Shown: piece by piece, positions 1 to 8,509 of the stretch
Position numbering within the stretch: the first letter of the stretch is position 1
Layout of the letters: each line of letters starts with the position of its first letter
Assembly (NCBI GenBank): GCA_025358725.1
Contig: JANYIT010000052.1
Location: forward strand, 1 to 48,650
Direction of reading: 5' to 3'
Length of the DNA stretch: 48,650 bases
From: Chamaesiphon sp. GL140_3_metabinner_129_sub
GTDB taxonomy: Bacteria > Cyanobacteriota > Cyanobacteriia > Cyanobacteriales > Chamaesiphonaceae
Program-made: the position numbers and the translations under genes
Notes under the pieces: generated by a model
The model's database searches: none
The model's input: the letters and a program-made list of their open reading frames with translations, nothing else
Told to the model about the DNA's origin: nothing

Positions 1-75
1 TCCTTCTCCTGAGTATCCGTGTCTGACGACATCGCTACTTTGACAAGCTGGGCACAGAACAGGTTCTAATACCAT
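1..75 (-). CDS. IS1-family transposase, N-terminal part (partial)
   Basis: The first 25 codons from ATG at 75 run to the window edge. They encode VLEPVLCPACQSSDVVRHGY followed by SGEG. The CPxC pair followed by S-VVRHG and a Gly-rich turn matches the zinc-ribbon N terminus of IS1-type InsA and cyanobacterial IS1-like transposases. A purine-rich GAGAGAAAG lies just upstream as a plausible ribosome binding site. The frame overlaps the last codons of the truncated feoB reading frame. The call rests on a short stretch, and the remaining protein is outside the window. Confidence 0.6.
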   Translation of the reverse strand, partial: MVLEPVLCPACQSSDVVRHGYSGEG

Positions 76-139
76 TTTTCTTTCTCTCTGCTATATCTTG
101 CTTCTCTGATACTTCTTTCCACAGATTCAGAACATTACC
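1..139 (-). mobile_element. End of an IS1-family-like insertion sequence, continuing out of the window
   Basis: Seen: on the minus strand FeoB-type sequence stops right after residues GFVAKEIV. The next bases, from 139 downward, begin GGTAATGTTCTGAATCTGTG. IS1-family terminal repeats typically begin GGT(A/G)ATG. Within this segment an ATG at 75 opens a second frame with a zinc-ribbon start typical of IS1-type InsA/transposases. Inferred: 139 is the outer end of the element and the transposase reads out of the window. Only one end is visible, so the opposite inverted repeat and the target duplication cannot be checked here. Confidence 0.62.
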
Positions 140-1864
140 GACAATTTCTTTAGCAACAAACCCAAAAATTAAAGCAACAGCTAATTGGGGATTAATGCCG
201 ATCGGCTGTAAAACTGGCTGAGTAATCGTCCCAATCATCCCAGATAAAGTTTGGGCACTAGCCGCAGGGACATTAGTTGGAAAATTATTCAGAAACCAAA
301 TCGCAATTACACCAAAGATAATAAACCGTCGCGACCAAAAGATAAAGTGTTTAACTTCGCGCCACGATCGTAACCAAATTTGTTTGAATGTCGGCCACCG
401 ATAAGGCGGTAATTCCAGCACAAATGGTTCTTTACTCGCAAATTTGTCCTTGAATAAAGCGGCTGTCAAAATCATCGCCACAAAGCTGAGTAAGTAAAGA
501 CTAAAGATCACAATTGGGGCAATTTGTGGTGCAAATAATGCCGTTGACATGAAGATAAATACATTCAATCGCGCTGAACACAACGAAAAGGGAATTACCA
601 TCATCGATAGCAATCTCAACCCAGGCGATCGCATCACCCGCGTCCCCATAATGGCCGGGACATTACAACCAAATCCCATCAATGACATCACAAACGATCG
701 CCCATCCAATCCCAATCTTTCCATAAAGGCATCCATCAGAAATGCCGATCGAGATAAATAGCCGCTATCTTCCACAATTGCCATACAGAAGAAGAACAGA
801 ATAATTACTGGCACGAATGCTGTGACAGTACTGATGCCTTGATACAGTCCATCAATTAAGAAAGATTTGAGGAAAGGATGTACGCTTGCCAGCAGCGGCT
901 CTAGAGCTACTGTTTTAAACCAATCAAACAGATTGCCTAATAATTTCTGAATCGGTGTGCCGATCGCATAGACGATCTGAAACATCAGGAACATCGTGCT
1001 GAAAAATAGTGGTAAACCCAAGATCGGGTGCAGCAAGACTCGATCGATCCGTGTTGTTAGATTTTCTTCGGCTAAATCCTGAACTGAGATCGTTGCTTGC
1101 AATAAGCTCCCCAATTCTTCCGCCATCTGGCTTTCAGGCAAAAATTTATCAGTCACAACACCAACCTGAAATCCATTCGGGTGTTGTGCCAAAGCTGTGG
1201 TAATTGTACTTACCGCTCGATCGTAACCATCGCCATATTTAGCACTCAGCGGGACTACAGGCATCCCCAATCGCTGAGACAAAACCACTGCATCTACTGA
1301 CACCCCAAATTTTGGAGCTTCATCCGCCATATTTAACAGCAACACCGCTGGAATCTGAAGCTGTTTGATCTGAAGTGCTAGACTCAACTGTCGATCGAGT
1401 TGAGTAGAATTGAGAATAATTAGTACTAAATTGAGTGAATTTTCTGCCAAAAACTGACACACCACCGCCTCATCTGCCGAAAATCCCCGCAGATCGTAAA
1501 TGCCTGGTAAATCAACAATTTCAGCTACTTCAGCCCCAAGTTTTACCTTGCTTACCATCAGATCGACCGTAATCCCTGGCCAATTGCCGATACTGGCATG
1601 AGCACCTGTAAATCGGTTGAAAAAAGTTGATTTACCCGTATTGGGCATCCCTAACAGTGCAATTCGTTGACGGAGCATCACTTCAGTGGTGCCAATCCGG
1701 ATATGAAGAGGGCCTGATAACCAACCTCGGCGCACCATGTGGATTTGCCGACCACCACGAAAACCCAATGCATAGAGGCGTTGATAGAGTCCTGCTTCAC
1801 TATCTATTCGTGAAATGGTCGCTGTTTCCCCAGCAGCCAAAGAGTCGAGATTTGACGTAGGCAT
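35..1864 (-). CDS. feoB: FeoA-FeoB fusion ferrous iron transporter, 3' end cut off by an IS
   Basis: Takes up Fe(II) across the cytoplasmic membrane. Residues 1-65 resemble the small SH3-like FeoA protein (LYALGF, RRGWLSGPLHIRI). The G domain follows: G1 GMPNTGKS (72-79), G2 NWPGIT (about 94-99), G3 DLPG (118-121), G4 NMAD (178-181). The membrane part carries the FeoB Gate signatures VEDSGYLSRSAF, GFGCNVPAIMGTR and PFSLCSARL. Family members continue past AKEIV with a further hydrophobic segment of several dozen residues. Here the last 34 codons instead read into an IS1-like end and stop at 35. The permease therefore lacks its last helices and is probably impaired or dead. FeoA is usually a separate gene, so the fusion is also notable. 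Start is ATG at 1864, inside an AT-rich inverted repeat. Confidence 0.9.
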   Translation of the reverse strand: MPTSNLDSLAAGETATISRIDSEAGLYQRLYALGFRGGRQIHMVRRGWLSGPLHIRIGTTEVMLRQRIALLGMPNTGKSTFFNRFTGAHASIGNWPGITVDLMVSKVKLGAEVAEIVDLPGIYDLRGFSADEAVVCQFLAENSLNLVLIILNSTQLDRQLSLALQIKQLQIPAVLLLNMADEAPKFGVSVDAVVLSQRLGMPVVPLSAKYGDGYDRAVSTITTALAQHPNGFQVGVVTDKFLPESQMAEELGSLLQATISVQDLAEENLTTRIDRVLLHPILGLPLFFSTMFLMFQIVYAIGTPIQKLLGNLFDWFKTVALEPLLASVHPFLKSFLIDGLYQGISTVTAFVPVIILFFFCMAIVEDSGYLSRSAFLMDAFMERLGLDGRSFVMSLMGFGCNVPAIMGTRVMRSPGLRLLSMMVIPFSLCSARLNVFIFMSTALFAPQIAPIVIFSLYLLSFVAMILTAALFKDKFASKEPFVLELPPYRWPTFKQIWLRSWREVKHFIFWSRRFIIFGVIAIWFLNNFPTNVPAASAQTLSGMIGTITQPVLQPIGINPQLAVALIFGFVAKEIVGNVLNLWKEVSEKQDIAERKKNGIRTCSVPSLSK

Positions 1865-1891
1865 ATAGATATTTTCACTTTATATCTATAT
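1863..1891 (-). promoter_or_regulatory. AT-rich inverted repeat at the feoB start, possible operator
   Basis: ATATAGATA (1863-1871) and TATCTATAT (1883-1891) are perfect 9-base inverted arms separated by 11 bases. The left arm overlaps the feoB start codon (1862-1864). Iron uptake genes are commonly controlled by Fur at AT-rich palindromes, so this is a candidate operator or a start-masking hairpin. It is not a good match to the textbook GATAAT Fur hexamer arrangement, so the factor is unknown. Confidence 0.3.
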
Positions 1892-1955
1892 TATCTACTC
1901 TATTGATATTTTATATCAGTACTTAGTGAGTATTGCTTGATCATAGAAGCAATAC

Positions 1956-3416
1956 CTAAACCACTTCAACAGCCGCTCCATTGGGCAGCAAGCGATCGAT
2001 TCCTTGCTTAACAACAGTTTGCATATAAGCAACTCGTTGGTTAGCTTGGAAGACATTTTGGAGGGTATTCCCTAGCAGATCGAGATTCCAGGCGCGGGCT
2101 GGTTCGGCTGCGACGAGATCTTGAGCTTCGAGATATTCAACGAGGGTTAAACCTGCAATTCGGGTGAGATAAGCAGCACTTAAACCTTGCACCAATCCTC
2201 CCGCCACGAAAGTAATCGCATTCGTCTTGAGCAATCCGGCGACTGTTTGAGTGCAGAGTTCGACTAACCCTAGTTTCAACATCACGCTACCCATCGCACC
2301 AGCGGCGGTTTGAGCCTGATCCAGGGAGAATTTTTGTTGATAGATCGCACCCAAGTCGATCACCATTTGAGCATTAACCGCAGCAGTAGCGATTAAATCT
2401 AGCGCGGGTAAAGGGTTGGCAAATGCAGCCGCAGCAACAATCCACTGATTTTGTTCGATTAATGGTAATGCTCGATCGCGTCTAACGGTATTTAAGGCAG
2501 TTTTGGCGGTGAGTTGGACTCCAGCTACTTGGCGATAAGTATTCGCCCATACCAGTTTTTCCCCTTCGGTAGCGAGGACATTGGTGAGTTGGTGGTTGAG
2601 ATTACCGATCTCTACTGGTGGTGTTTCCAGGGTTTCTATCGTGGTCCCATCTGCTTGAATTTTGCGAACTTTTACAGATGCAGGTGCAGTAGTTGTGGCG
2701 ACAATATCTGAAGATCCGAGTGTACCAGCAACAGTCGATTGCAGTTTCTGGAGAATGAGATTTCGTTCGTCAGGTAGGTATCGATCGACTTGATTGAGTA
2801 ATAATATTACTCGCTGATGAGCTTGGTGAAGTTCGGCGATGTATTTGTATTCGGTAGCAGTGAGATCGCCATTGGTGAGAAATAAAACTAAATCAGCGTT
2901 GAGGGCGAGTTGTTTGGCTGTCGAGTCTGCACTGTTACTCTCTGCACCACTAGTAAATAGGGCTGGTGTTTCGATGTATTTGAGTGGTGTCGCAGAGGGT
3001 ACTGGCTCGGTGGTGAGTAGCTTGATCAAGCTGCTTTTCCCGACTCGTTGCCCACCAGTAATCGCAATATGCCGATCGAGTCGAGTTAAATTAGTCTTGA
3101 CTTGAGTTAATTGTCGTCTGAGTGGATCGATCTTGGCAGCGTTTGGACTTTCGATCGCTAGTTGACTAATTACCAATTCTACTTGGCTCAGGACTCGATC
3201 GAGTGTCGCCTGATTGATATCTACCTTCGCTAGCGGTATTTGTCCCTGACTACCGCGCCGATTGTACCAAAAATAACTACCCCCAGCGGCAATCGCGCCC
3301 AGCGTCAACAGATCGCCCATACCGGAGAGGCTGTGCGAAATACTATCCAAACCCCATAAACCCAGTGTTAGCCCAATCCCACCAATTAAAAGTGGACGCT
3401 GCAATCGCACAGTCAT
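1956..3416 (-). CDS. Membrane-associated GTPase with DUF697 domain
   Basis: A 486-residue P-loop GTPase. N-terminal hydrophobic segments (about 8-50) suggest membrane attachment. The G1 loop is GGQRVGKSS (121-129) and the G4 motif is NQVD (208-211). The C-terminal half (about 320-450) is a hydrophobic, alanine-rich region of the DUF697 type found in cyanobacterial GTPases related to YcjF and Era-like proteins. The exact role of this family is not settled; a membrane-remodelling or stress role is only a guess. It lies 151 bases upstream of folB on the same strand, in the order GTPase after folB in transcription. ATG start, full length. Confidence 0.75.
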   Translation of the reverse strand: MTVRLQRPLLIGGIGLTLGLWGLDSISHSLSGMGDLLTLGAIAAGGSYFWYNRRGSQGQIPLAKVDINQATLDRVLSQVELVISQLAIESPNAAKIDPLRRQLTQVKTNLTRLDRHIAITGGQRVGKSSLIKLLTTEPVPSATPLKYIETPALFTSGAESNSADSTAKQLALNADLVLFLTNGDLTATEYKYIAELHQAHQRVILLLNQVDRYLPDERNLILQKLQSTVAGTLGSSDIVATTTAPASVKVRKIQADGTTIETLETPPVEIGNLNHQLTNVLATEGEKLVWANTYRQVAGVQLTAKTALNTVRRDRALPLIEQNQWIVAAAAFANPLPALDLIATAAVNAQMVIDLGAIYQQKFSLDQAQTAAGAMGSVMLKLGLVELCTQTVAGLLKTNAITFVAGGLVQGLSAAYLTRIAGLTLVEYLEAQDLVAAEPARAWNLDLLGNTLQNVFQANQRVAYMQTVVKQGIDRLLPNGAAVEVV

Positions 3417-3541
3417 ATTTAGATGCCTCCGTCAGTTCAATGCAAAAGAGTCACAATTGTCATATCTAGCCTACCCGATTTCGATAGATTCGAGCGGGTA
3501 ATATCTCGATCGTCATTAAAGTTAAACATTGGGTTTTAGCT

Positions 3542-3570
3542 CCAACTCTCAACCTAAAGCCCAAAGCCTA
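3542..3570 (-). repeat. TTAGGCT-type heptamer array beginning at the folB stop
   Basis: On minus the folB stop codon TAG is itself the first TAG of TAGGCTTTGGGCTTTAGG. The array therefore starts at the stop and runs into the gap before the DUF697 gene. It is one of several heptanucleotide arrays in this window. Confidence 0.6.
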
Positions 3571-3924
3571 CTTTCGTCTGGTTAGCTCGATCGTAATTTT
3601 GCCCCCAAAATCGGGGATTGGTGCCGCAGGTTTATATAATTTCAGCTCAACTTGTTGAACCCTGTCGAAATTCAGAACTGTACTAATAATCGTCTCCGCA
3701 AGTTTTTCGACAAGCGCAAATTTAGCAGTTGAAACGATCTCTTTGACAGCAGCGATCACACTCCGATAATCAAGTGTATCTTCGATCCGATCGCTCCGAC
3801 CTGCAGGAGCTAAGTCCACCCCAATCCGGAGATCGACTTCAAACCATTGTCCTAGGGCGCGTTCTTCCTGCAAATATCCCGTGTAGCCGTAACAACGAAT
3901 CCCCGTTAGCTGAATAAAATCCAT
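3568..3924 (-). CDS. folB: Dihydroneopterin aldolase FolB
   Basis: Converts 7,8-dihydroneopterin to 6-hydroxymethyl-dihydropterin plus glycolaldehyde in folate synthesis (cytosol). At 118 residues it has normal family length. The N terminus DFIQLTGIRCYGYTG is the FolB pattern of I-L-x-G-I-x-x-x-G. E20-E21 (LQEER) follows, then DTLDYRSV and the conserved core VEKLAETI. The C-terminal KPAAPIPDFGGKITIEL also fits the family. ATG start at 3924. Its stop codon is fused to a TAGGCTT heptamer array. It is separated from the KGK gene by about 120 bases, so co-transcription is possible but not shown. Confidence 0.93.
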   Translation of the reverse strand: MDFIQLTGIRCYGYTGYLQEERALGQWFEVDLRIGVDLAPAGRSDRIEDTLDYRSVIAAVKEIVSTAKFALVEKLAETIISTVLNFDRVQQVELKLYKPAAPIPDFGGKITIELTRRK

Positions 3925-4045
3925 AAGTTATCGTAAAAAATTAGCCATTGCTATTGAATTAAACCCTTAATCAGGGCTTAATTCCCCACCCTGAAAATTC
4001 AACTTTTAACACTTCGGCTAAGCTCAGTAACAGCTTTCAACTAAT

Positions 4046-4948
4046 TTAATTAATTCCGGGCCAATTGCCTTGATTCATTTCATTCCAGACTTCATCGATT
4101 AACATCCCAGAATTTTCAGATCTGCCAATATCTTGAAGATTTGCGAATTCGGCTGAATCATCAGACATCCCATTGGCTTCAAAATTGAGCAAATCGTGTT
4201 CGGAAAAATCCAGCCCTAAATCGTTGAGATCCAGCTCCATCATCCCATTCGGAATCATTCTCCCCTGACTGTCATTAGATTGATCGAAGTCAAAAGCAAT
4301 TTCATCCAAATTCCCACTATGGGAAGCACTCAGATCTGCGTGATGCTCTTCTAGTTCTAATACCGTATCTGCCAGCGGTGGGATAGTTAGATTTGTAGCG
4401 ACTTGAGCAGGATTGGGAGTAGCGATTGCGGCTACGCCAACGGCACCCATCACAGCAATTCCAGCTCCAGCCGCCGCCATTGTTTCATGCTGATTGGTAG
4501 CAATTTCTGGGGCAGGATGCTCGATCGCAAATGTTGATTGATTTACACTATTTTCATTCCGAACATCTCTAGCAGTATTGGGATCGTGAGGAGGTGTCAG
4601 TGTCGCGCTCACTGGGTGCCCGGTTAGCTCCGTAGTCGCATTGATGGGTATGGAAGTACTGCTGTGATTGACTGAATTCAACTCATCTGGGCAAAATTCT
4701 AAACACAATCTAATCCGACCTTTTTGCCAGCCATTAGAGCCAAATCTTAGTGCCTCACAATCGATGCCGCGATCGGTAAACCAGCCATTTTTCTCTTCAC
4801 TCCAACCACCAATCGCATTTTCCAAATAACTTTTAATGGCATCACTCAACTCGCCAGCTCTGAAGGTACGGTGCCCACTCAACACTTGTGCTTCGTGCTG
4901 AACTGAAATGACTTCTCCACTTTCCAATGACTCAAAGCGATCGTGCAT
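4046..4948 (-). CDS. KGK-domain protein with acidic C-terminal half
   Basis: The first ~95 residues match the cyanobacterial KGK family: DRFESLESGEVISV, TFRAGELSDAIKSYL, and the hallmark GSNGWQKGRIRLCLEFCPDE. Function of the family is not known to me. After it comes a Ser/Thr-rich linker, a hydrophobic Ala/Gly stretch (about 160-180 in the long frame) that may be a membrane segment or just flexible, and a strongly acidic tail rich in Asp, Asn and Leu. The long frame opens at a TTG (4960). ATG at 4948 is preferred because GGAGAAG sits 3 bases before it. About 300 residues. Confidence 0.72.
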   Translation of the reverse strand: MHDRFESLESGEVISVQHEAQVLSGHRTFRAGELSDAIKSYLENAIGGWSEEKNGWFTDRGIDCEALRFGSNGWQKGRIRLCLEFCPDELNSVNHSSTSIPINATTELTGHPVSATLTPPHDPNTARDVRNENSVNQSTFAIEHPAPEIATNQHETMAAAGAGIAVMGAVGVAAIATPNPAQVATNLTIPPLADTVLELEEHHADLSASHSGNLDEIAFDFDQSNDSQGRMIPNGMMELDLNDLGLDFSEHDLLNFEANGMSDDSAEFANLQDIGRSENSGMLIDEVWNEMNQGNWPGIN

Positions 4949-5029
4949 AATCTTCTCCAAATAATTCGATCGAAATATCTATAATGTGAGCGAATTGTTG
5001 ATGAAAACTATCATCAACAATCATCTATA

Positions 5030-6034
5030 TTAAAGGAACCAGCCGTAACTATGTAATCCTTTGCCGAGAATGTTAACCCCTAAATAACAGATCCAGACTA
5101 CAACAAAACCTACTGATGCCAAAATTGCTGGTTTGCGTCCTTGCCAACCCTTGGTAATCCGCGAGTGCAAATAAGCCGCAAATACCAACCACAGAATGAA
5201 GGCCCAAGTTTCCTTGGGATCCCAGCTCCAGTAAGAACCCCAAGCTTCATTCGCCCAAACTCCACCAGCAATAATCCCAATTGTCAGCAATGGAAATCCC
5301 AAGCCAATAATCCGGTAACTAATATTATCTAATGTATCAGCCAAACCCAGTCGTTGCGGTGAGAGGAGTGTCGCCGCTGCTGTGGGCACTTCTAATACGG
5401 CTGTGTTGCCTAGATCGCCAAGGGAAATCTTCAGCGGTTCGATTGAGCTAGCTGCTACCACATTTTGAGTCGCCAGACTACTAGTCAATCGATAACCGCT
5501 CCCACCAAAGGAGCTACCGCGTAGCTCGATCTCTTGTCCACGGGTGATAAATAAGAAGGCGATCGCGAGTACAGATCCCACCAACAAAGTGGCATAAGAT
5601 AGCATCATCACACTGACATGCATCATCAGCCAGTTAGATTTTAAAGCAGGTACCAGCGGTGCTGATGCCTGCATATCGCCAGGTAGTCTCAATGCCGCAA
5701 ATGCGGTAATTAACATCGCCACAGGCGCAGTTACGACCCCAACCAGCGCACTTCGACTGATCGATTCAGCAAACAGGTGCATGGCGGTGATCCCCCAAGC
5801 CAAGAAAAAGAGCGACTCATATAAGTTACTCAACGGGAAATAGCCAGCTTCAATCCATCTTGCGGCTAATAGGGTTGCCATGCACAGATTGGCGATCGCC
5901 ATTCCCGTCGTTCCCAGGTTTCGCAAAAATGGAATTGCAGGGAAAGATGCGCCTACCCAATAAATCAACATGGTTAGGAACAAAATTCCAAAGGAGAGGT
6001 TATCCAGTTGATTCTGGAGTGATACTAAGTTCAT
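5030..6034 (-). CDS. ccsA: Cytochrome c biogenesis heme-handling protein CcsA (ResC type)
   Basis: Part of the system II cytochrome c maturation machinery that brings heme to the lumenal side for attachment to apocytochromes such as cytochrome f and c6. The 334-residue protein is polytopic. Its WWD signature [15 protein letters not shown] is at 265-279, and the typical end [11 protein letters not shown] is present. In databases this family is often labelled CcsB in bacteria, while ycf5/CcsA is the plastid and cyanobacterial name. The ResB-like partner is not in the window. ATG start. Possible heme-ligand histidines include those near ITAMHLF, MMHVS and YLHSR. Confidence 0.93.
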   Translation of the reverse strand: MNLVSLQNQLDNLSFGILFLTMLIYWVGASFPAIPFLRNLGTTGMAIANLCMATLLAARWIEAGYFPLSNLYESLFFLAWGITAMHLFAESISRSALVGVVTAPVAMLITAFAALRLPGDMQASAPLVPALKSNWLMMHVSVMMLSYATLLVGSVLAIAFLFITRGQEIELRGSSFGGSGYRLTSSLATQNVVAASSIEPLKISLGDLGNTAVLEVPTAAATLLSPQRLGLADTLDNISYRIIGLGFPLLTIGIIAGGVWANEAWGSYWSWDPKETWAFILWLVFAAYLHSRITKGWQGRKPAILASVGFVVVWICYLGVNILGKGLHSYGWFL

Positions 6035-6168
6035 ATATTAACTAATGTTTTTGATAAATTTGAACGATCGATAGCTAAATAAGTTGTGAACGAGCAATTG
6101 CGTTTAACAACAATTTTCCGCAACTTTTAACCCTTGCGGTAGACGCAGGGCATCACTTTCCACTAAAT

Positions 6169-6375
6169 TTAGTCTTCCCAATTGGGAATAACCCATACCG
6201 GAGGAGCCGACATTTTTTTACGCCGAGCTTCCTCCGCGATTTGATGCATTTTATCTAAGGAAGTTTCATTAATAAATTTGGAAGCTGACTGGATATGAGC
6301 TTGATTCTGACATCGATCGGGTTGAATACAGCCATTTGTACAAACTTCAGTACAGTTAATCGTATTGGTTTCCAC
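6169..6375 (-). CDS. Small Cys-rich conserved-type protein
   Basis: A 68-residue protein with five Cys near the N terminus in the pattern CTEVCTNGCIQPDRC, which could bind a metal or form disulfides. It is followed by a helix-like segment (NETSLDKMHQIAEEARRKK) and the ending APPVWVIPNWED. I believe similar short proteins occur in many cyanobacteria, from memory only; no function is known to me. ATG start at 6375, no overlap with other genes. It sits 134 bases from the ccsA start on the same strand. Confidence 0.6.
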   Translation of the reverse strand: METNTINCTEVCTNGCIQPDRCQNQAHIQSASKFINETSLDKMHQIAEEARRKKMSAPPVWVIPNWED

Positions 6376-6427
6376 TGTCTCTCTAAAAAATTCAAAACTT
6401 ATGGATATCTTAGCTCAAGTGGCTGAA

Positions 6428-6512
6428 GTTAGGCTTTAGGCTTTCAGTTGTGCTGACGAGAGGCTACGCTAACGGCTATCGCGCACTGAACGGTTTGAGG
6501 TTTTAGGAGGTA
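6428..6512. repeat. TTAGGCT heptamer array interrupted by a GAGAGGCTACG element
   Basis: GTTAGGCTTTAGGCTTTCAG (6428-6447) and GAGGTTTTAGGAGG (about 6497-6510) flank a segment containing GAGAGGCTACGCTAACGGC and ATCGCGCACTGA. The same order without the GAGAGGCTACG piece occurs at 8919-8992. A GAGAGGCTACGCCAACG copy is also at about 47963-47979. Confidence 0.55.
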
Positions 6513-6528
6513 GAGGATCGGGGAAAAA

Positions 6529-6633
6529 TATAGCAACCGCTAGGGCGATTAGAACATCTCTACCATTACGGCAATACCCCCGACTTCTCCAAGAAGTCGG
6601 GGATATTTCCTAACAAGCTTGGCGGTTGCTATA
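6529..6633. repeat. MITE-like palindromic element with 12-base terminal inverted repeats
   Basis: TATAGCAACCGC (6529-6540) and GCGGTTGCTATA (6622-6633) are perfect inverted ends of a 105-base element. Inside is a perfect hairpin, CCCCGACTTCT / AGAAGTCGGGG (6578-6602). There is no coding frame in it. Related CGACTTCTT-type hairpins occur at 23925-23962 and 26385-26419. Confidence 0.65.
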
Positions 6634-6654
6634 GCACCCATTTGGTAGGTCAAA

Positions 6655-6697
6655 AAAAAGTCAGAAGTCAGCTTTGGATGCTGACTTCTGACTTTTT
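6655..6697 (-). terminator. Rho-independent terminator of the TM-helix channel gene
   Basis: AAAAAGTCAGAAGTCAGC and GCTGACTTCTGACTTTTT are perfect 18-base arms around a 7-base loop. They lie 24 bases beyond the stop of the gene ending at 6721. Read on minus, the stem is followed by a run of T. It may also work from the other strand. Confidence 0.8.
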
Positions 6698-6720
6698 AAA
6701 ATCAAATTACAAAATTGAGA

Positions 6721-8427
6721 TTAACGTTTGTCACGAAATCCAGTCAACCAATCCCGAAGTTGTTCGGAAGCGACATCGCGACCACCCAACCCAAAGGAAA
6801 TCGCCACTGCTACTGCAATCGCACCTATCAATAAACCAAAAGCTAAGTTAACAATGCCAGCCGCAATGCCCATCTGTTGTAACGCCATCGCGCCAACAAA
6901 GGCAATAATTGCCAACCGAGCAATCTGTCCAAGTACTTGTGATTGATGAGTACCCGAACTAGCGACTACTTTTTGAGCTAGATTTGCTAGATATAGACCG
7001 ATCGCAAACACGACAACTCCAGACAGCACTTGTCCAGAGATGAGTAGTAACCCTTCCACAAGTTGAGTCAGAGAGGGAATCCCTAACACGCCTGTAGCAG
7101 CTACTGCGGCTACAATCATCACCCCAATACTCGCAACTAAACCAGCGACCTCAGACGGAGTCCGGTTGGTGCTGCTAGGCACGATCGCCCCACGAGTAGC
7201 TGGAGTATCAGAAGTACTAGGGTTAGTGGTGGTAGTGGTAGTCGTAGTAGTGGACTGATGCAGGGTGTTGAGTCCCAGCGCACGGAAGATATTATTAAAT
7301 CCCAAGCCGCTGAGTAAGTTGGCAACCAAATCGCCAATAAACTGACTCACAACATAAGCAACAGCTAGAATTCCCGCTGCGGTCAGAATTTGCGGAATAG
7401 TATTCAATACTTGTTGAAGCATTGAGGTTGCTGGTCTAGAAATTGCGGGAATTTGAAGTGCATCCAATGCCGCTACCGCAGTTGGAATTAACACCATCAA
7501 ATAAACAACCGTACCCAACAATCCTGACAGGGATTGACCTGGAGCAGCTCTATTCAAACCAATTTTAGTAGCTAATCGCTCGGTTCCAGCAGCAGCGAGC
7601 AAGTTAGTTACCAACTCGCGGACGATGCGAGCTACAAACCAACCAACAATCCCGATTAAACCTGCTTTAAAGATATTTGGCAGTGCGCTGAGAATATCAT
7701 TTAACAGATTTTGGACTGGTGCTAGTGGTCCTTGCAGATCGAGAACACCAAGGATCGCTGGGAGGAAAAATAAGAAGACAAACCAGTACAGTGCGTTTCC
7801 TAATGTTTCGCTAGGGAGAACTTGATTTTCCCCAACCGCCAATCGACGAGACATCGCTGGCATGATCGTTCCCGCTGTGCGAATGACGATCGTTTTGACT
7901 GCGGTTGCCAATAGCCAAGCAATCCCCGCTAGAGCTGCTGCTGAAGCTAGTTTTGGCATAAATGCCAGTACTTGGTTCAAGACATTATTGAGCGGTTGCG
8001 CGACCACAGTTAGGTTGAGCGCGTTGAGAAAGCCGAGCAGGGCAAATAGAAAAATTAGCCAGAAGACAATGTCCCCAACTAATTTTTCGGTATTTAAATT
8101 TGATCTAGCAGAGCCAGAGTGCCCACTTGCCAAGTTACCAAGACGGTTGTCCAAATCGGTGCGTTTGAGTAGATTGCGAACGACTGATGATACAACGAAT
8201 GCAACGATCCAGCCGACAAATAATGTAACTACCGCACCAATTAAGCTTGGTAAAAAGGCTCCAACGGTGCCACTAGTTTGCTTCACAAAATTTTCAACAC
8301 CAGACGTTGAAAAATTTGTGGTGACAGTTGGGACTGCTGGGGTGGCGATCTGAGCGACTAGCCAATTTTTAGCAATAAGCTGACTAGTTCCGGGTACCGC
8401 ACTGATGAGTTGCCAAGTTTCGTTCAT
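6721..8427 (-). CDS. TM-helix repeat protein, MscS-related (CmpX-like) channel family
   Basis: About 568 residues, mostly hydrophobic, with several copies of a repeat. Each repeat has a helix like FLPSLIGAVVTLFVGWIVAF followed by an amphipathic stretch (NRLGNL, RLAVGEN, LATKIGLNR, NIFRALGLN). This is the TM-helix repeat found in small mechanosensitive ion channel-like proteins. The classical MscS beta domain is not evident, so gating function is inferred only. A run of ten Thr follows the third repeat. The frame extends to a GTG at 8508, but the first 27 residues look unlike the family. ATG at 8427 (MNETWQLIS) is preferred, though no strong ribosome site is seen for either. Confidence 0.78.
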   Translation of the reverse strand: MNETWQLISAVPGTSQLIAKNWLVAQIATPAVPTVTTNFSTSGVENFVKQTSGTVGAFLPSLIGAVVTLFVGWIVAFVVSSVVRNLLKRTDLDNRLGNLASGHSGSARSNLNTEKLVGDIVFWLIFLFALLGFLNALNLTVVAQPLNNVLNQVLAFMPKLASAAALAGIAWLLATAVKTIVIRTAGTIMPAMSRRLAVGENQVLPSETLGNALYWFVFLFFLPAILGVLDLQGPLAPVQNLLNDILSALPNIFKAGLIGIVGWFVARIVRELVTNLLAAAGTERLATKIGLNRAAPGQSLSGLLGTVVYLMVLIPTAVAALDALQIPAISRPATSMLQQVLNTIPQILTAAGILAVAYVVSQFIGDLVANLLSGLGFNNIFRALGLNTLHQSTTTTTTTTTNPSTSDTPATRGAIVPSSTNRTPSEVAGLVASIGVMIVAAVAATGVLGIPSLTQLVEGLLLISGQVLSGVVVFAIGLYLANLAQKVVASSGTHQSQVLGQIARLAIIAFVGAMALQQMGIAAGIVNLAFGLLIGAIAVAVAISFGLGGRDVASEQLRDWLTGFRDKR

Positions 8428-8509
8428 ATTGTTGCCATGTAAATTGTGAATGCCAGAGCGGAATGCGTGTGAGGCAGAAAACAATCTTGCAAACCTGTGA
8501 TAACTCACC

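Noticed and set aside
7862-8353. 163-codon plus-strand frame
   Set aside because: It lies wholly antisense to the channel gene and has low-complexity composition with no family motif.
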